12,093 nt of DNA, taken from positions 1-12,093 of the forward strand of contig JAKACE010000021.1 of assembly GCA_021821705.1 (NCBI GenBank), read 5' to 3'. Shown in pieces: positions 1 to 7,625 of this stretch. Source of the stretch: Actinomycetes bacterium (GTDB taxonomy: Bacteria; Actinomycetota; Acidimicrobiia; Acidimicrobiales; Palsa-688). The notes beneath the pieces were generated by a model. The model was not told the DNA's origin and did not search any database. It saw nothing but the letters and a program-made list of their open reading frames with translations. Every line of letters begins with the position of its first letter. The first letter of the stretch is position 1. The position numbers were made by a program, and so were the translations under genes.

Positions 1-3000
1 CACCGGGAGCTTGGGCGCATGGTCGCTGGGCAGCACCGGCCCCAGCAGTTCCCAGGGGTCGGCGTAGGCGTTGGGGTAGGTCTGGGCCGGGTCCTGGGCA
101 GAGTTGTACCACTTGCTCTGGTAGATGTAGCCGTCCCGCACCACCTTGTAGCCCGTCTCGTAGCCTGCCATGGGGGTCCACGGGGGGTAGAGGGCGTTCG
201 CCGGGTTGGTATCGGGCCGGGCCACCGTTATGCCACCGGCGACAGGTGTACCGGCCAAGACCCGGCCCAGGTGGCCGAACGCCGCCGAGAAGCCCTGCGC
301 GGCCTGGTACGTGCCGCTGCACGTGTTGGACAGGACGCCTGTAACGCCGTAACCCTGGCCGCACTGGACGTCCCGGTTGAGGGACCACATCGACAGCCGG
401 CCGAGCCCGTTGCTGGTGGCGAAAGCCACCAGCCGGGTGGCATCGGCCGCGGTGAACACCTCGCCCCGCACGTCGTTCTGCCCGATCATTACCGTCACCC
501 CGAGCCGCTGCCAGACCTGCTCGGGCGAGAGGTCGGCCCCGAAGCGGCGCAGGTCCGCCTGCAGCTGGCTGTCGGCGGCCAACGCCGCGCTGCGTACCAG
601 GGTGAACATCGTGCGCCCGGCCCCGGGGGGCACCGGGAAGTCCATGGCCATGATGTTGACGCCGCTCAAGCTGACCCTGTGGCGCAACATGGTGTTCACC
701 ACTGACATCGCCTCGGGGGACAGCCCCCTCGCAGTCGTGGGGAGTGTCAGCCACACCTGCAGCGTGCGGTGCTCCGCCCGGTACAAGCGCTGCGCGGCGG
801 CAATCGCAGCCGCCTGCCGCTCCACCGCCACCGTGCCCGCCAGTGCGGCGCCCTCTATGTCGAAGTCGGCGATGCTCACCTTGTAATGGGCCAGGACCGT
901 GGTGTACGCCTTCGCCAGGGCAGCGGGCCGTGTGCACGCGACCGCCAGGTCCGTACCGTTGCGGCCGCCGAAGGAGATGACCGCGCCCACGCCCTCCTGG
1001 CCCAGTTGGGCGACACGGGGGCCGAGGGCAAGTGCCTCGTCCGCCTGGGCAAGGCTGTAGTAGCCACCCCAACTGGGCGTACAGCTCGTCCGGCCACGGG
1101 CCACGACGAAGCCGAGCACGACCTGGCGGGCAGGCTCCATCGCCGGGTCCTGGAACTGGTACGTGGGTGCCAGCGTGGCGTCCACGTAGGGAGCGAACCA
1201 GGTGCCGCCCTTGACCGCGAAAGCGGACTGCACGGCCGGCGGCACCTTGTACACGCCCAGATAGGCGATCCCGCCCACCACGGCGGCCGCCACCAGCGCC
1301 CTGGTGAGCGAAAGCCGTGGCCGGTGCTTGTCCTCCTCCAGGGACAGGTCGAGGTCACCCGGGCCGGCGGCCATGACCGTCACCGGCCCCCGTCCGCCAC
1401 GTGGACGGCCGCCACCGGCACTGCCCGTGGACGCCGGCGGGCGGCGCACACCCTCGGGCAGCTCCAGGCGCTCGGGGCGGCCGTAGAAGTATCCCTGGCC
1501 CAGGGAGACCCCGAGCCCGGTCAACAGGTCCCGCTGCTCGGGCGTCTCGACGCCCGTCGCCACCACCGAGGAGCCGACCTCCCTGGCCATCCTCACCAGT
1601 TGGGCCAGGTGCACCTGGCGGGCCCCGTCCTCCGCCAGGCCGTCGACCACCCGGCGGGCGAGCTTGACGTACGCCGGCCTCAGCTCGAGCATCACAGCGA
1701 TCGTCTTGTGGCCGAGCCCCGCCTGGTCCAGTACCACCAGGGCCTTGGGCGGGAGAGCCTTCCCGATCTCCCTCAGTTCGTCGGAGAGGTCACTGCTCGA
1801 CGGCTCGACGACCTCGACCAGCACCGGCCTATCCAGCGCAGCCAGAGCGCGCCTGAGGTCGTGGTCGGCGTGCAGCAGCCGGGGAGACACCTTGACCGCC
1901 AGGGAGCCCTCCTTGGGCAGGTACGGGGCCTCAGCGAGGGCGGCCCGCGCCAGGCGGCCCTCCAGGACCGTCCCCTGACCGGCACCCACTGCCTCTGCCA
2001 ACCAGCGCTCCACCGGGGTTCCGTCGTGGAAGCGCGACAGGGCCTCGTAGCCGATGACACTGCCCGTCGACAGCTCCACCAGGGGCTGGAAGAGCGTGTC
2101 GAACTCGCCCTCCTCGGGCAGCTGCCAGGACGAGCCGGTCGGTGACCCTCCGTGGCTGGACCGGCTGGCGAGCAGGTGCTGGCGCTCAGTGGTGCTCGGG
2201 GTGCCCAGGTCGAGCACCGAACGCCAGTCGACCATGGCCGGTGCGAGCTGGGGCGACCGCCTCCAGAACGGGTGCCGCCCACCGCGCTGGGGCTTCAACA
2301 GGGCGGACTTGAGGTGGGTGAGGGTATCGATGACCGAGTTGCCCAGCCCTATGAAGGCAACGATGGCGTAGGTCAACAGGACGACGTTGAGGCCGGCGTA
2401 GGCCATGTCCTCCCACAGCCCGTGCCGGTAGGACACAAAACACGTGTAGGCAGCCAGCAACAGGAGCATGTACGGCGTGACCACGAAGATGAGCGGTGTC
2501 ACCGTACGGTTGCGGACCTTGGGGGTGCGGATGAAGGCGCCCTTGGAAGCCGTGATGGCCTGTACCAGGGTGGCCGCCGCACCGGCGAGGTTTATGGGGA
2601 CCAGGAGCAGGTTGAAGCCGTAGACGCGGGCGATGTCGAGCCGCTTGTAGCCGCAGTAGCGGAGGTCCATCGTCATGGCCCAGAAGTACGGCAGCGCAGT
2701 GAGCCCGAGGAGGGGGCTGATGAGAGTGGCGTTGAAGGGGAAGGCCAGGAGCACCAGGAGGCTGAGGGAGCTCCAGGTGATGGAGGCCATGTAGTTCCAA
2801 CGCAGGAACTTCTCCACGAAGCGGACCCTCCCGCTGCGCTCACGGGCGGCCCTGGCGCTCAGGCGGATCTTGGGGACGATCAGCATGCCGCCGGTACCCC
2901 AGCGCTGGCGCTGGATGCACAGCGAACCGAAGTCCGGGGGCGTGGCGCTGTAGCTCAGCCTTTCGGGGACGTTGAAGAGCTTCCAGCCCTTCACCCTCAT

Positions 3001-4542
3001 GTCGAGAGTGGAGTCGGTGTCCTCGATGACCGTGCGGTCCCGGATATAGGTCCGCACCTCCCAGTCGCCCAGGTACGAGGTCTCGACGATCTCGTCCAGC
3101 GCCTTCTTGCGTATGACGGCGTTGGCGCCGACCCAGAAGGTGGCGTCGTAGTACGTGAGCCCCTGGTGGACCATGTGCTGGACATCGGTGGTGGCCCCGG
3201 CCACCCGTTCGAGCCGGGTCGCCGACCCGGGGAAGGCGCTGTAGGGCGTCTGGGCCACGGCGTCGCCCCGGTGCTCCTGCTGCTCGAGCGTGTGGACCAG
3301 GCGGAGGCAGTACTCGGGCAGGAGTACGCTGTCGGCGTCCAGGGTCATCACGTAGTCCGGGTCGCGGATCATCTGCGCCTCCGGGTCACCGGGCTCACCC
3401 GGGACCAGCGCCGGCCCGGCGACGGTCTGCACCGTGCGGTGGGCGCGGCCCATCAGGCCGATGTAACTGTTGAGGTTCATGGCCTTGTTGGGCTCGTGGG
3501 AGAGCGAGACGTACCGCTTGCGCTGGAAGCTGCTGACATTGGCTGTGAAGGTCCACACCAGCCGGCGGTACAGCTGTCGTGCCCTCTCTACCGGTAGCGT
3601 GGCCCCCTCCTCGACGGCCTGGGCCACGGCGTCGGCAACTGTGCCGAGGTCGAGCGCCAGGCGGCGCAGTACGTGGTTGGCGAGGAAGGCGTCAGTGTGG
3701 TCGACGAGGTCCTGGCTCGCAGCCAGGTTCTCCAGCCAGGCGGAGGCGGCACGGTACTCGGCGACCAGGCCTGACAGGACGGTGCCGCCTACCGGACCGG
3801 AAACCGGCGCCGAGGCTTCGAAACGCGCCGCTGCTTCACCGAACCGGGCCGAAGGCCACGAGAGCAGCTCCTCGATCTCGCCCGGGAGCGCCCGGGCTGC
3901 TTCGAGCAGCTGCCTCGCCCGAGGGTCCCGCGGCGCCACCGGGTCGTCGATCAGCAGGACAACGTCAAGGTCCGGGTACTCCTGGAGCGCAACCGAGAGC
4001 AGGGTGTTGCGCACCACCCGAGCCTCCTCCTGGTAGGAGGGGACGAGCGCTGTCATGGTGGGTTGCGTCTGCTCGTAGAAGTCGTCGAGCATGGCCCGGG
4101 TCGCCCGCCGGTGGCTTTTTGCCCTGTAGAAGAAGCCGAGCCGGGCCAGCAGGTAGGCGAGGCTGGAGGCAGACAACAGGGTGACCACCAGCAGGTAGAC
4201 GACCGCCTCGGCTCGGGACGCGCTGCTGCGCTGGTAGGGGTTGAACAGGTCCTCGAACAGCCAGTAGACCACGTAGGCCGCCCAGGACAGCACGGTGCCC
4301 ACGATGAAGAGGCGGGCCAGCCCGATGCGCCTGTCCGTGACGGCAGGGGGGACAACGGGCAGGGGCTGTGTCCTCCGGTCATGGCCCAACTGCCTACGCC
4401 TTCGCCTGGACCGCACGTGCCTCCCGCTCCGGCCACCGTCCGAAGGCCCGGCCTTCCGGGGCGCCTGTGCCTCTCCTCCTGTGAACACCGTCCCGGCGCC
4501 ATGGCGGGCGCCGGGACGGGAGCCGTCCAGTGTCTTTTCCAT
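1..4542 (-). CDS. Polysaccharide synthase fusion: GT2 - EAL - GH18 - CBM5/12 membrane protein (3' end outside window)
   Basis: One stop-free frame of 1514 codons, continuing past the left edge. Residues 1-74 are a polar, Arg-rich cytoplasmic leader (five consecutive Arg at about 46-50). Membrane segments are near 76-96 and 114-134. The GT2 domain (about 160-570) has the first Asp pair D199-D200, DAD at 402-404, ED at 507-508 (TED position) and QRQRW at 544-548, the signature of processive synthases that polymerise UDP-sugars and export the chain. Segments near 590-612, 640-660, 682-704 and 713-735 follow. An EAL domain covers about 808-1025 (EALSR 833-837, QGYFYGRP 1016-1023) but lacks several metal ligands. 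After a Gly/Arg/Pro linker, segment 1078-1098 leads to an outside GH18 domain (about 1112-1425; DFDIE 1226-1230, MDF 1300-1302, SMWSLNRD about 1384-1391) and a CBM5/12-like module (about 1453-1501). I infer a c-di-GMP-responsive synthase of an N-acetylglucosamine-type or other beta-glycan with built-in processing. The ATG at 4542 is the first in frame; TTG at 4545 or GTG at 4488 are alternatives. Domain calls are strong; polymer identity is unknown. Confidence 0.93.
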   Translation of the reverse strand, partial: MEKTLDGSRPGARHGAGTVFTGGEAQAPRKAGPSDGGRSGRHVRSRRRRRQLGHDRRTQPLPVVPPAVTDRRIGLARLFIVGTVLSWAAYVVYWLFEDLFNPYQRSSASRAEAVVYLLVVTLLSASSLAYLLARLGFFYRAKSHRRATRAMLDDFYEQTQPTMTALVPSYQEEARVVRNTLLSVALQEYPDLDVVLLIDDPVAPRDPRARQLLEAARALPGEIEELLSWPSARFGEAAARFEASAPVSGPVGGTVLSGLVAEYRAASAWLENLAASQDLVDHTDAFLANHVLRRLALDLGTVADAVAQAVEEGATLPVERARQLYRRLVWTFTANVSSFQRKRYVSLSHEPNKAMNLNSYIGLMGRAHRTVQTVAGPALVPGEPGDPEAQMIRDPDYVMTLDADSVLLPEYCLRLVHTLEQQEHRGDAVAQTPYSAFPGSATRLERVAGATTDVQHMVHQGLTYYDATFWVGANAVIRKKALDEIVETSYLGDWEVRTYIRDRTVIEDTDSTLDMRVKGWKLFNVPERLSYSATPPDFGSLCIQRQRWGTGGMLIVPKIRLSARAARERSGRVRFVEKFLRWNYMASITWSSLSLLVLLAFPFNATLISPLLGLTALPYFWAMTMDLRYCGYKRLDIARVYGFNLLLVPINLAGAAATLVQAITASKGAFIRTPKVRNRTVTPLIFVVTPYMLLLLAAYTCFVSYRHGLWEDMAYAGLNVVLLTYAIVAFIGLGNSVIDTLTHLKSALLKPQRGGRHPFWRRSPQLAPAMVDWRSVLDLGTPSTTERQHLLASRSSHGGSPTGSSWQLPEEGEFDTLFQPLVELSTGSVIGYEALSRFHDGTPVERWLAEAVGAGQGTVLEGRLARAALAEAPYLPKEGSLAVKVSPRLLHADHDLRRALAALDRPVLVEVVEPSSSDLSDELREIGKALPPKALVVLDQAGLGHKTIAVMLELRPAYVKLARRVVDGLAEDGARQVHLAQLVRMAREVGSSVVATGVETPEQRDLLTGLGVSLGQGYFYGRPERLELPEGVRRPPASTGSAGGGRPRGGRGPVTVMAAGPGDLDLSLEEDKHRPRLSLTRALVAAAVVGGIAYLGVYKVPPAVQSAFAVKGGTWFAPYVDATLAPTYQFQDPAMEPARQVVLGFVVARGRTSCTPSWGGYYSLAQADEALALGPRVAQLGQEGVGAVISFGGRNGTDLAVACTRPAALAKAYTTVLAHYKVSIADFDIEGAALAGTVAVERQAAAIAAAQRLYRAEHRTLQVWLTLPTTARGLSPEAMSVVNTMLRHRVSLSGVNIMAMDFPVPPGAGRTMFTLVRSAALAADSQLQADLRRFGADLSPEQVWQRLGVTVMIGQNDVRGEVFTAADATRLVAFATSNGLGRLSMWSLNRDVQCGQGYGVTGVLSNTCSGTYQAAQGFSAAFGHLGRVLAGTPVAGGITVARPDTNPANALYPPWTPMAGYETGYKVVRDGYIYQSKWYNSAQDPAQTYPNAYADPWELLGPVLPSDHAPKLPV

Positions 4543-4550
4543 CAAGATGT

Positions 4551-4570
4551 CTTGGCTTTCCTTGGCTTTC
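4551..4570. repeat. Tandem duplication of a 10-mer (cttggctttc x2)
   Basis: Two exact adjacent copies end 9 bases before the ATG of the synthase gene. Read on the coding (minus) strand, the junction forms AAGGAAAG, the only purine-rich Shine-Dalgarno-like stretch near the start. Its distance to the ATG (about 16 bases) or to the alternative TTG at 4545 (about 13) is longer than usual. Slippage here would move the site relative to the start. Confidence 0.85.
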
Positions 4571-4613
4571 GACCCGCCATGGCCCGCCGGGCGCGCTGAC
4601 GCCCGCCGTCGGA

Positions 4614-4632
4614 CGTAGGGAGCCCACCTACG
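4614..4632 (-). promoter_or_regulatory. Short hairpin in the probable 5' leader of the synthase gene
   Basis: The coding strand contains a perfect 6-bp stem (CGTAGG at 4632-4627 with CCTACG at 4619-4614) closing a 7-base loop, about 70 bases before the ATG. No U-tract follows, so it is not an intrinsic terminator. It may be simple leader structure; a stem this size can occur by chance in GC-rich DNA. Confidence 0.2.
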
Positions 4633-4762
4633 GTGTCGGCCGCGAGGCGACGGTTCAGTGCTCTATTGCTTCGAAGGTACACCAGAGGTGCTCTCAGGGG
4701 TTCAGCCGTCCTCACCCGGGCAGGCAGGGCAACACCCCGCTGCGCCTCACGTCGTGGCCCGA

Positions 4763-4792
4763 GTTGGTACAAATGGGTGAACCAGTACTAAC
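4763..4792. promoter_or_regulatory. Imperfect inverted repeat, possible operator
   Basis: GTTGGTAC at 4763-4770 faces GTACTAAC at 4785-4792, 7 of 8 positions pairing with a 14-base spacer. It sits about 220 bases upstream of the synthase start, in a locally AT-richer patch. This is the kind of site a dimeric repressor could use, but no regulator is encoded nearby, so function is a guess. Confidence 0.25.
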
Positions 4793-4811
4793 GCCGGCCA
4801 CCCTCCCCCAC

Positions 4812-6605
4812 TCACCGTGGTGGCGGCGGACAGCCAGCCGTCCTCCGGGTGGCCGTCATGCCGGTACCCCTACCGGCAAAGCACGAAATCGACGAAGGCT
4901 GCGAAGCGGCCCTGGCGGAGCCCCTTCGCGCGGGCCATCGGTGCCAGTCCGCCGTTTGGGGGAGCAGCAGGCCGCGTGCGGACGGCTCCGGCTCGGCAAG
5001 GCCCGGGTACCCGGCTCGAGCGCTTGAGTTCGCAGCCGGTACCGTTGCCGGGGCAGCGGGCTTCCCTGTGGTCGCAGGGCGCCCCTGGACGGGCACGAAG
5101 TGCCGCTCGCGTACGAGGAGGAAGGCCCCGAGCGCACCGAGCCCGACGACTGCGGCACCGATGACCACGATCTCGTCCATGGATGATGCAAAGGCGCGCC
5201 CGGCAGCGACCCCGACGGCGTGGCGAGCCAACGGGCCGCCCCGGGCCGACGCCAAGGCCGCGGAGCGCCCACCGGCCGCAACCACCGCAGCCAGCTTGGC
5301 GGACGCCCCCGGGAGTATGCGTCCCAGGTCGGAGGAGACCCCGGCCTGGAAGGCCGCCCCCAGAGCGGCGATACCCGTGGCCAGGCCCGCCACCCGCATG
5401 GTGTTGGAGATCCCCGAAGCCATGCCGGCACGGGCCGGCTGCACGACCCCCAGGGCGATCTTGGCGATGGAGGGGTTGGCCACGCCGACCCCGGTACCTG
5501 TGAGCACGAGCCCCGGCAGCAACGCCGTCCAACCCGACGCCCCGGTGAGCACGTCCATGGCCAGCAACCCTCCGGCGCAGATGGTCAGCCCGGCGCCGAG
5601 CACGGCCCCCGCCGGGAGGCGCTCGGTGAGCCGTCGCGTTGCCAAGGGGACGAGGAAGGTCAGAACGGTCGCCGGGAGGAGGCGCAGCCCACCTGCGAAC
5701 GGTGAATAGCCGAGGTCGTTCTGGATGTACAGCGTGAGGTAGGGCAAGAGCCCGAACATGCCCATACCGATGGCGAAAGTGCCCAGAGAGACCCCGCAGA
5801 ACCCGGCGTTGCGGAACAACGAGAGGTCGAACATGGGCCGTCGCTGCCTGAGCTCGGCCACGATGAACGCAGCCAACAGCAGGGGCGACCCGGCGGAACA
5901 ACCGACGATCAGGGAACTGCCCCAACCATCGGCAGCCCCGCGCAGGAGCGCGAAGTTGAGGAGGAACAGGGCGCCCGAGAAGCTGACGAGCCCCAGGACG
6001 TCGGCACTGCGGGCCTCCGGGTCACGCACGTTCACCAGCAGAGGGACGGCCATGAAGACGGTGGCGGCGCCGATCGGTATGTTCACGAAGAAGATCCAGC
6101 GCCACCCGATCCCTGAGGTGATGGCACCACCGATCAGGGGCCCGATGGCCACCGCACCTCCGACCGTCGCCCCCCAGGCGCTGATGGCCTTGGCCCGCTC
6201 CTGACCGTGGAACTCCTGGCCGATGAGCGCCAGTGAGGTGGCGAACATGGCCGCTCCGCCCACTCCCTGCAGCGCTCGGGCCAGGTTGAGGAACATCGCC
6301 CCGGTGGCGAGCCCGCACAAGGCGGAGGCGAAGGTGAACACCCCGACACCGGCGATGAAGATCCGTTTGCGGCCCACCCGGTCAGATAGAGAGCCGCAGG
6401 TCAGGATCAGCGCCGACAGTGGCAGGGCGTAGGCCGATATGACCCACTGCAGGTCGGTGAACGAGGCGCGGAACTGCCGCTGGATGGTCGGCAGGGCGAC
6501 CTGGACGATGGTCAGGTCCACCAGCAACATGAACGTCGCCCCGCAGATGGCCACCAGCCCCAGCCAGCGGCGGTCGCGGGCACTTCCGTCGGCGGCGGTG
6601 CTCAT
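4812..6605 (-). CDS. MFS drug/H+ antiporter, DHA2 (EmrB/QacA) type, 14 membrane segments
   Basis: A 597-residue protein predicted to export hydrophobic or cationic compounds across the cytoplasmic membrane using the proton gradient. It shows the DHA2 N-terminal motif (D30 then TIVQVALP, segment 1), motif A GSLSDRVGRK at 71-80 between segments 2 and 3, the antiporter motif C region at about 144-162 (GPLIGG), and WRWIFFVNIPIG at 168-179, all hallmarks of 14-segment exporters. Hydrophobic segments continue to about 498. Residues 504-597 form an unusual Pro/Ala/Arg-rich tail absent from typical members of about 480-520 residues, possibly an extension created by loss of the ancestral stop. The frame is open upstream to 7007, but ATG 6605 places the first helix at the expected distance and the upstream residues are not membrane-like. 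No strong Shine-Dalgarno is visible. The substrate is unknown; a link to the polysaccharide gene is not shown. Confidence 0.92.
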   Translation of the reverse strand: MSTAADGSARDRRWLGLVAICGATFMLLVDLTIVQVALPTIQRQFRASFTDLQWVISAYALPLSALILTCGSLSDRVGRKRIFIAGVGVFTFASALCGLATGAMFLNLARALQGVGGAAMFATSLALIGQEFHGQERAKAISAWGATVGGAVAIGPLIGGAITSGIGWRWIFFVNIPIGAATVFMAVPLLVNVRDPEARSADVLGLVSFSGALFLLNFALLRGAADGWGSSLIVGCSAGSPLLLAAFIVAELRQRRPMFDLSLFRNAGFCGVSLGTFAIGMGMFGLLPYLTLYIQNDLGYSPFAGGLRLLPATVLTFLVPLATRRLTERLPAGAVLGAGLTICAGGLLAMDVLTGASGWTALLPGLVLTGTGVGVANPSIAKIALGVVQPARAGMASGISNTMRVAGLATGIAALGAAFQAGVSSDLGRILPGASAKLAAVVAAGGRSAALASARGGPLARHAVGVAAGRAFASSMDEIVVIGAAVVGLGALGAFLLVRERHFVPVQGRPATTGKPAAPATVPAANSSARAGYPGLAEPEPSARGLLLPQTADWHRWPARRGSARAASQPSSISCFAGRGTGMTATRRTAGCPPPPR

Positions 6606-6612
6606 GGGCCGG

Positions 6613-7215
6613 ATGCTACAGGTTGCGGTAGCGCTTGACGCCACCGGCCCGGCCCTGCCGGGCGGGCGGCCCTCTCCACCGGGCCTGCCACCAGGGTCAG
6701 GCCGGCGGCATGTCGTGACCGACGGTCCGGTCCACGCAGCCGGGCATGTCGCCCCGGTGACTGCCACGGGGGTGCACGGCGTGGCCAACCTCACCGTGTG
6801 GTGCATCGACAGCGACAGGCCGCGCTTCAGTGCTGCCGTGAGCGGAGCGATCGGGGACCAGGGACATGCCCCGGCCGTGCCGGCCGACGGCGAGGTCGGC
6901 ACGAGCCGTTCCCATGACCCGCAGCTCGAGCTCCGCCATGGGACGTTCCGCATCGACATCAGCGAGCTGGCGAGCAAGCTCATGACTGCAGCCAGACGCG
7001 GGCCCACTTGCCCATCGACCTGCTCGGACTACTTCCACGGCCCCGAGGGCGACTGTGCCCGTGGTGGCCGGCTCCGGCACCGGCGCCCGTCAAGGCACCA
7101 GGGGCCGGCTCTCCCTGAGCGTTGCAGGTAACGAGGTGCAGAAGCCGCCACCGTGCACCGCCCCTCTGGCGGCCCAGTACCTGCTACTGACCATCTCGGG
7201 CCAGGTAGCGCACCG
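6613..7215 (+). pseudogene. Frameshifted relic of a small beta-rich, probably secreted protein of unknown function
   Basis: A plus-strand reading with strongly GC-biased third positions runs from about 6715 to 7050 (includes NLTVWCID, ELRHGTFRIDIS and a Cys pair around CPSTC). It then appears to continue one frame over from about 7040-7055 (VPVVAGSGTGARQGTRG, then LLLTISG near 7180-7200). Joined, the two parts resemble a small actinobacterial domain I recall with the order GTF-DI, TC, PVVAGSGTGAYRG, FISG; this rests on memory, not on a search. The frame change equals one extra base. The start is unclear: ATG 6613 is the first in-frame ATG after the MFS start, but no signal peptide follows, suggesting 5' loss. 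The 3' end is also unclear, because no stop follows the domain before an inverted repeat. It is either a decayed gene or a sequencing error. Confidence 0.4.
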
Positions 7216-7237
7216 CGCAGCTCGGGAGATGGTCAGT
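7186..7237. repeat. Perfect 12-bp inverted repeat with 28-base spacer
   Basis: ACTGACCATCTC at 7186-7197 is exactly reverse-complemented at 7226-7237. It lies at the 3' edge of the broken beta-rich gene. No T-run follows on either strand, so a standard intrinsic terminator is unlikely. It could be a mobile-element end, a small inverted duplication that disrupted the gene, or an RNA hairpin. Confidence 0.75.
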
Positions 7238-7625
7238 GGCTTCGGGGAGCCTCGGCAACAGGGCATGCTCCCGGGTGAGAACACAGGAGCAGAGGTAGAT
7301 GTCAGCACCATGGTCAGGGCGGGGTGCAACCCTTATCGCGTCCCCTCGCGCACCCACCCGGGGACTGGCACGCAGAGGTACGGCCCGGGCGGTGAAGGTC
7401 TTCAGCCGGCACCGCTCGTCCATCCACACGGCGAAGGTCGCGCACGGGATCCGCAGGCCGTGGTGACGTCCAACGCGAGGTGGTGAGGTTCTCGCCGAAG
7501 GTGCCGAGAGACAGGACGCTCCCGAGGCTCGCCTGCCACCGGTCGAGGCCTTCGCGGCGAACGCGTACACCACCTGACCCGGCCTGCCGTGGTTTGCCGT
7601 GTCACAGATGGCGTCGTCGCCCCAG
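7238..7625. other. Stretch without a convincing gene
   Basis: About 390 bases between the inverted repeat and the stop codon of the SGNH-type gene. Open frames exist on both strands, as expected at this GC content, but none has a start with a ribosome site, consistent codon bias or a recognisable motif. I also see no terminator hairpin with a T-tract downstream of the minus-strand gene. Confidence 0.5.

Larger units (their letters stand above)
4543..4811. other. Leader/intergenic region upstream of the synthase fusion
   Basis: This gap separates the MFS gene from the synthase gene on the same strand, too far for tight translational coupling, so the synthase probably has its own promoter here. 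I see no convincing -35/-10 pair. It holds an imperfect inverted repeat (4763-4770 with 4785-4792), a small hairpin (4614-4619 with 4627-4632) and a tandem 10-mer just before the start codon. It does not match the c-di-GMP-I riboswitch consensus as I recall it. Confidence 0.5.

Noticed and set aside
19-4599. Long plus-strand open frames (for example 769-2145 and 2152-3597) opposite the synthase fusion
   Set aside because: They are antisense shadows of a GC-rich gene. Their residues are Gly/Arg/Pro/His-rich with no motifs, while the minus strand has continuous domain signatures.
4543-4811. c-di-GMP riboswitch upstream of the synthase fusion
   Set aside because: Tempting because of the EAL domain, but the conserved c-di-GMP-I core segments as I know them are absent on the coding strand.
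4849-5709. Plus-strand open frame opposite the MFS gene
   Set aside because: Ala/Pro/Arg-rich antisense shadow without ribosome site or motif.
6606-7007. Longer MFS protein starting at 7007
   Set aside because: The extra 134 residues lack hydrophobic or conserved sequence, and the DHA2 fold begins right after the ATG at 6605. The plus strand there carries a better coding signal.
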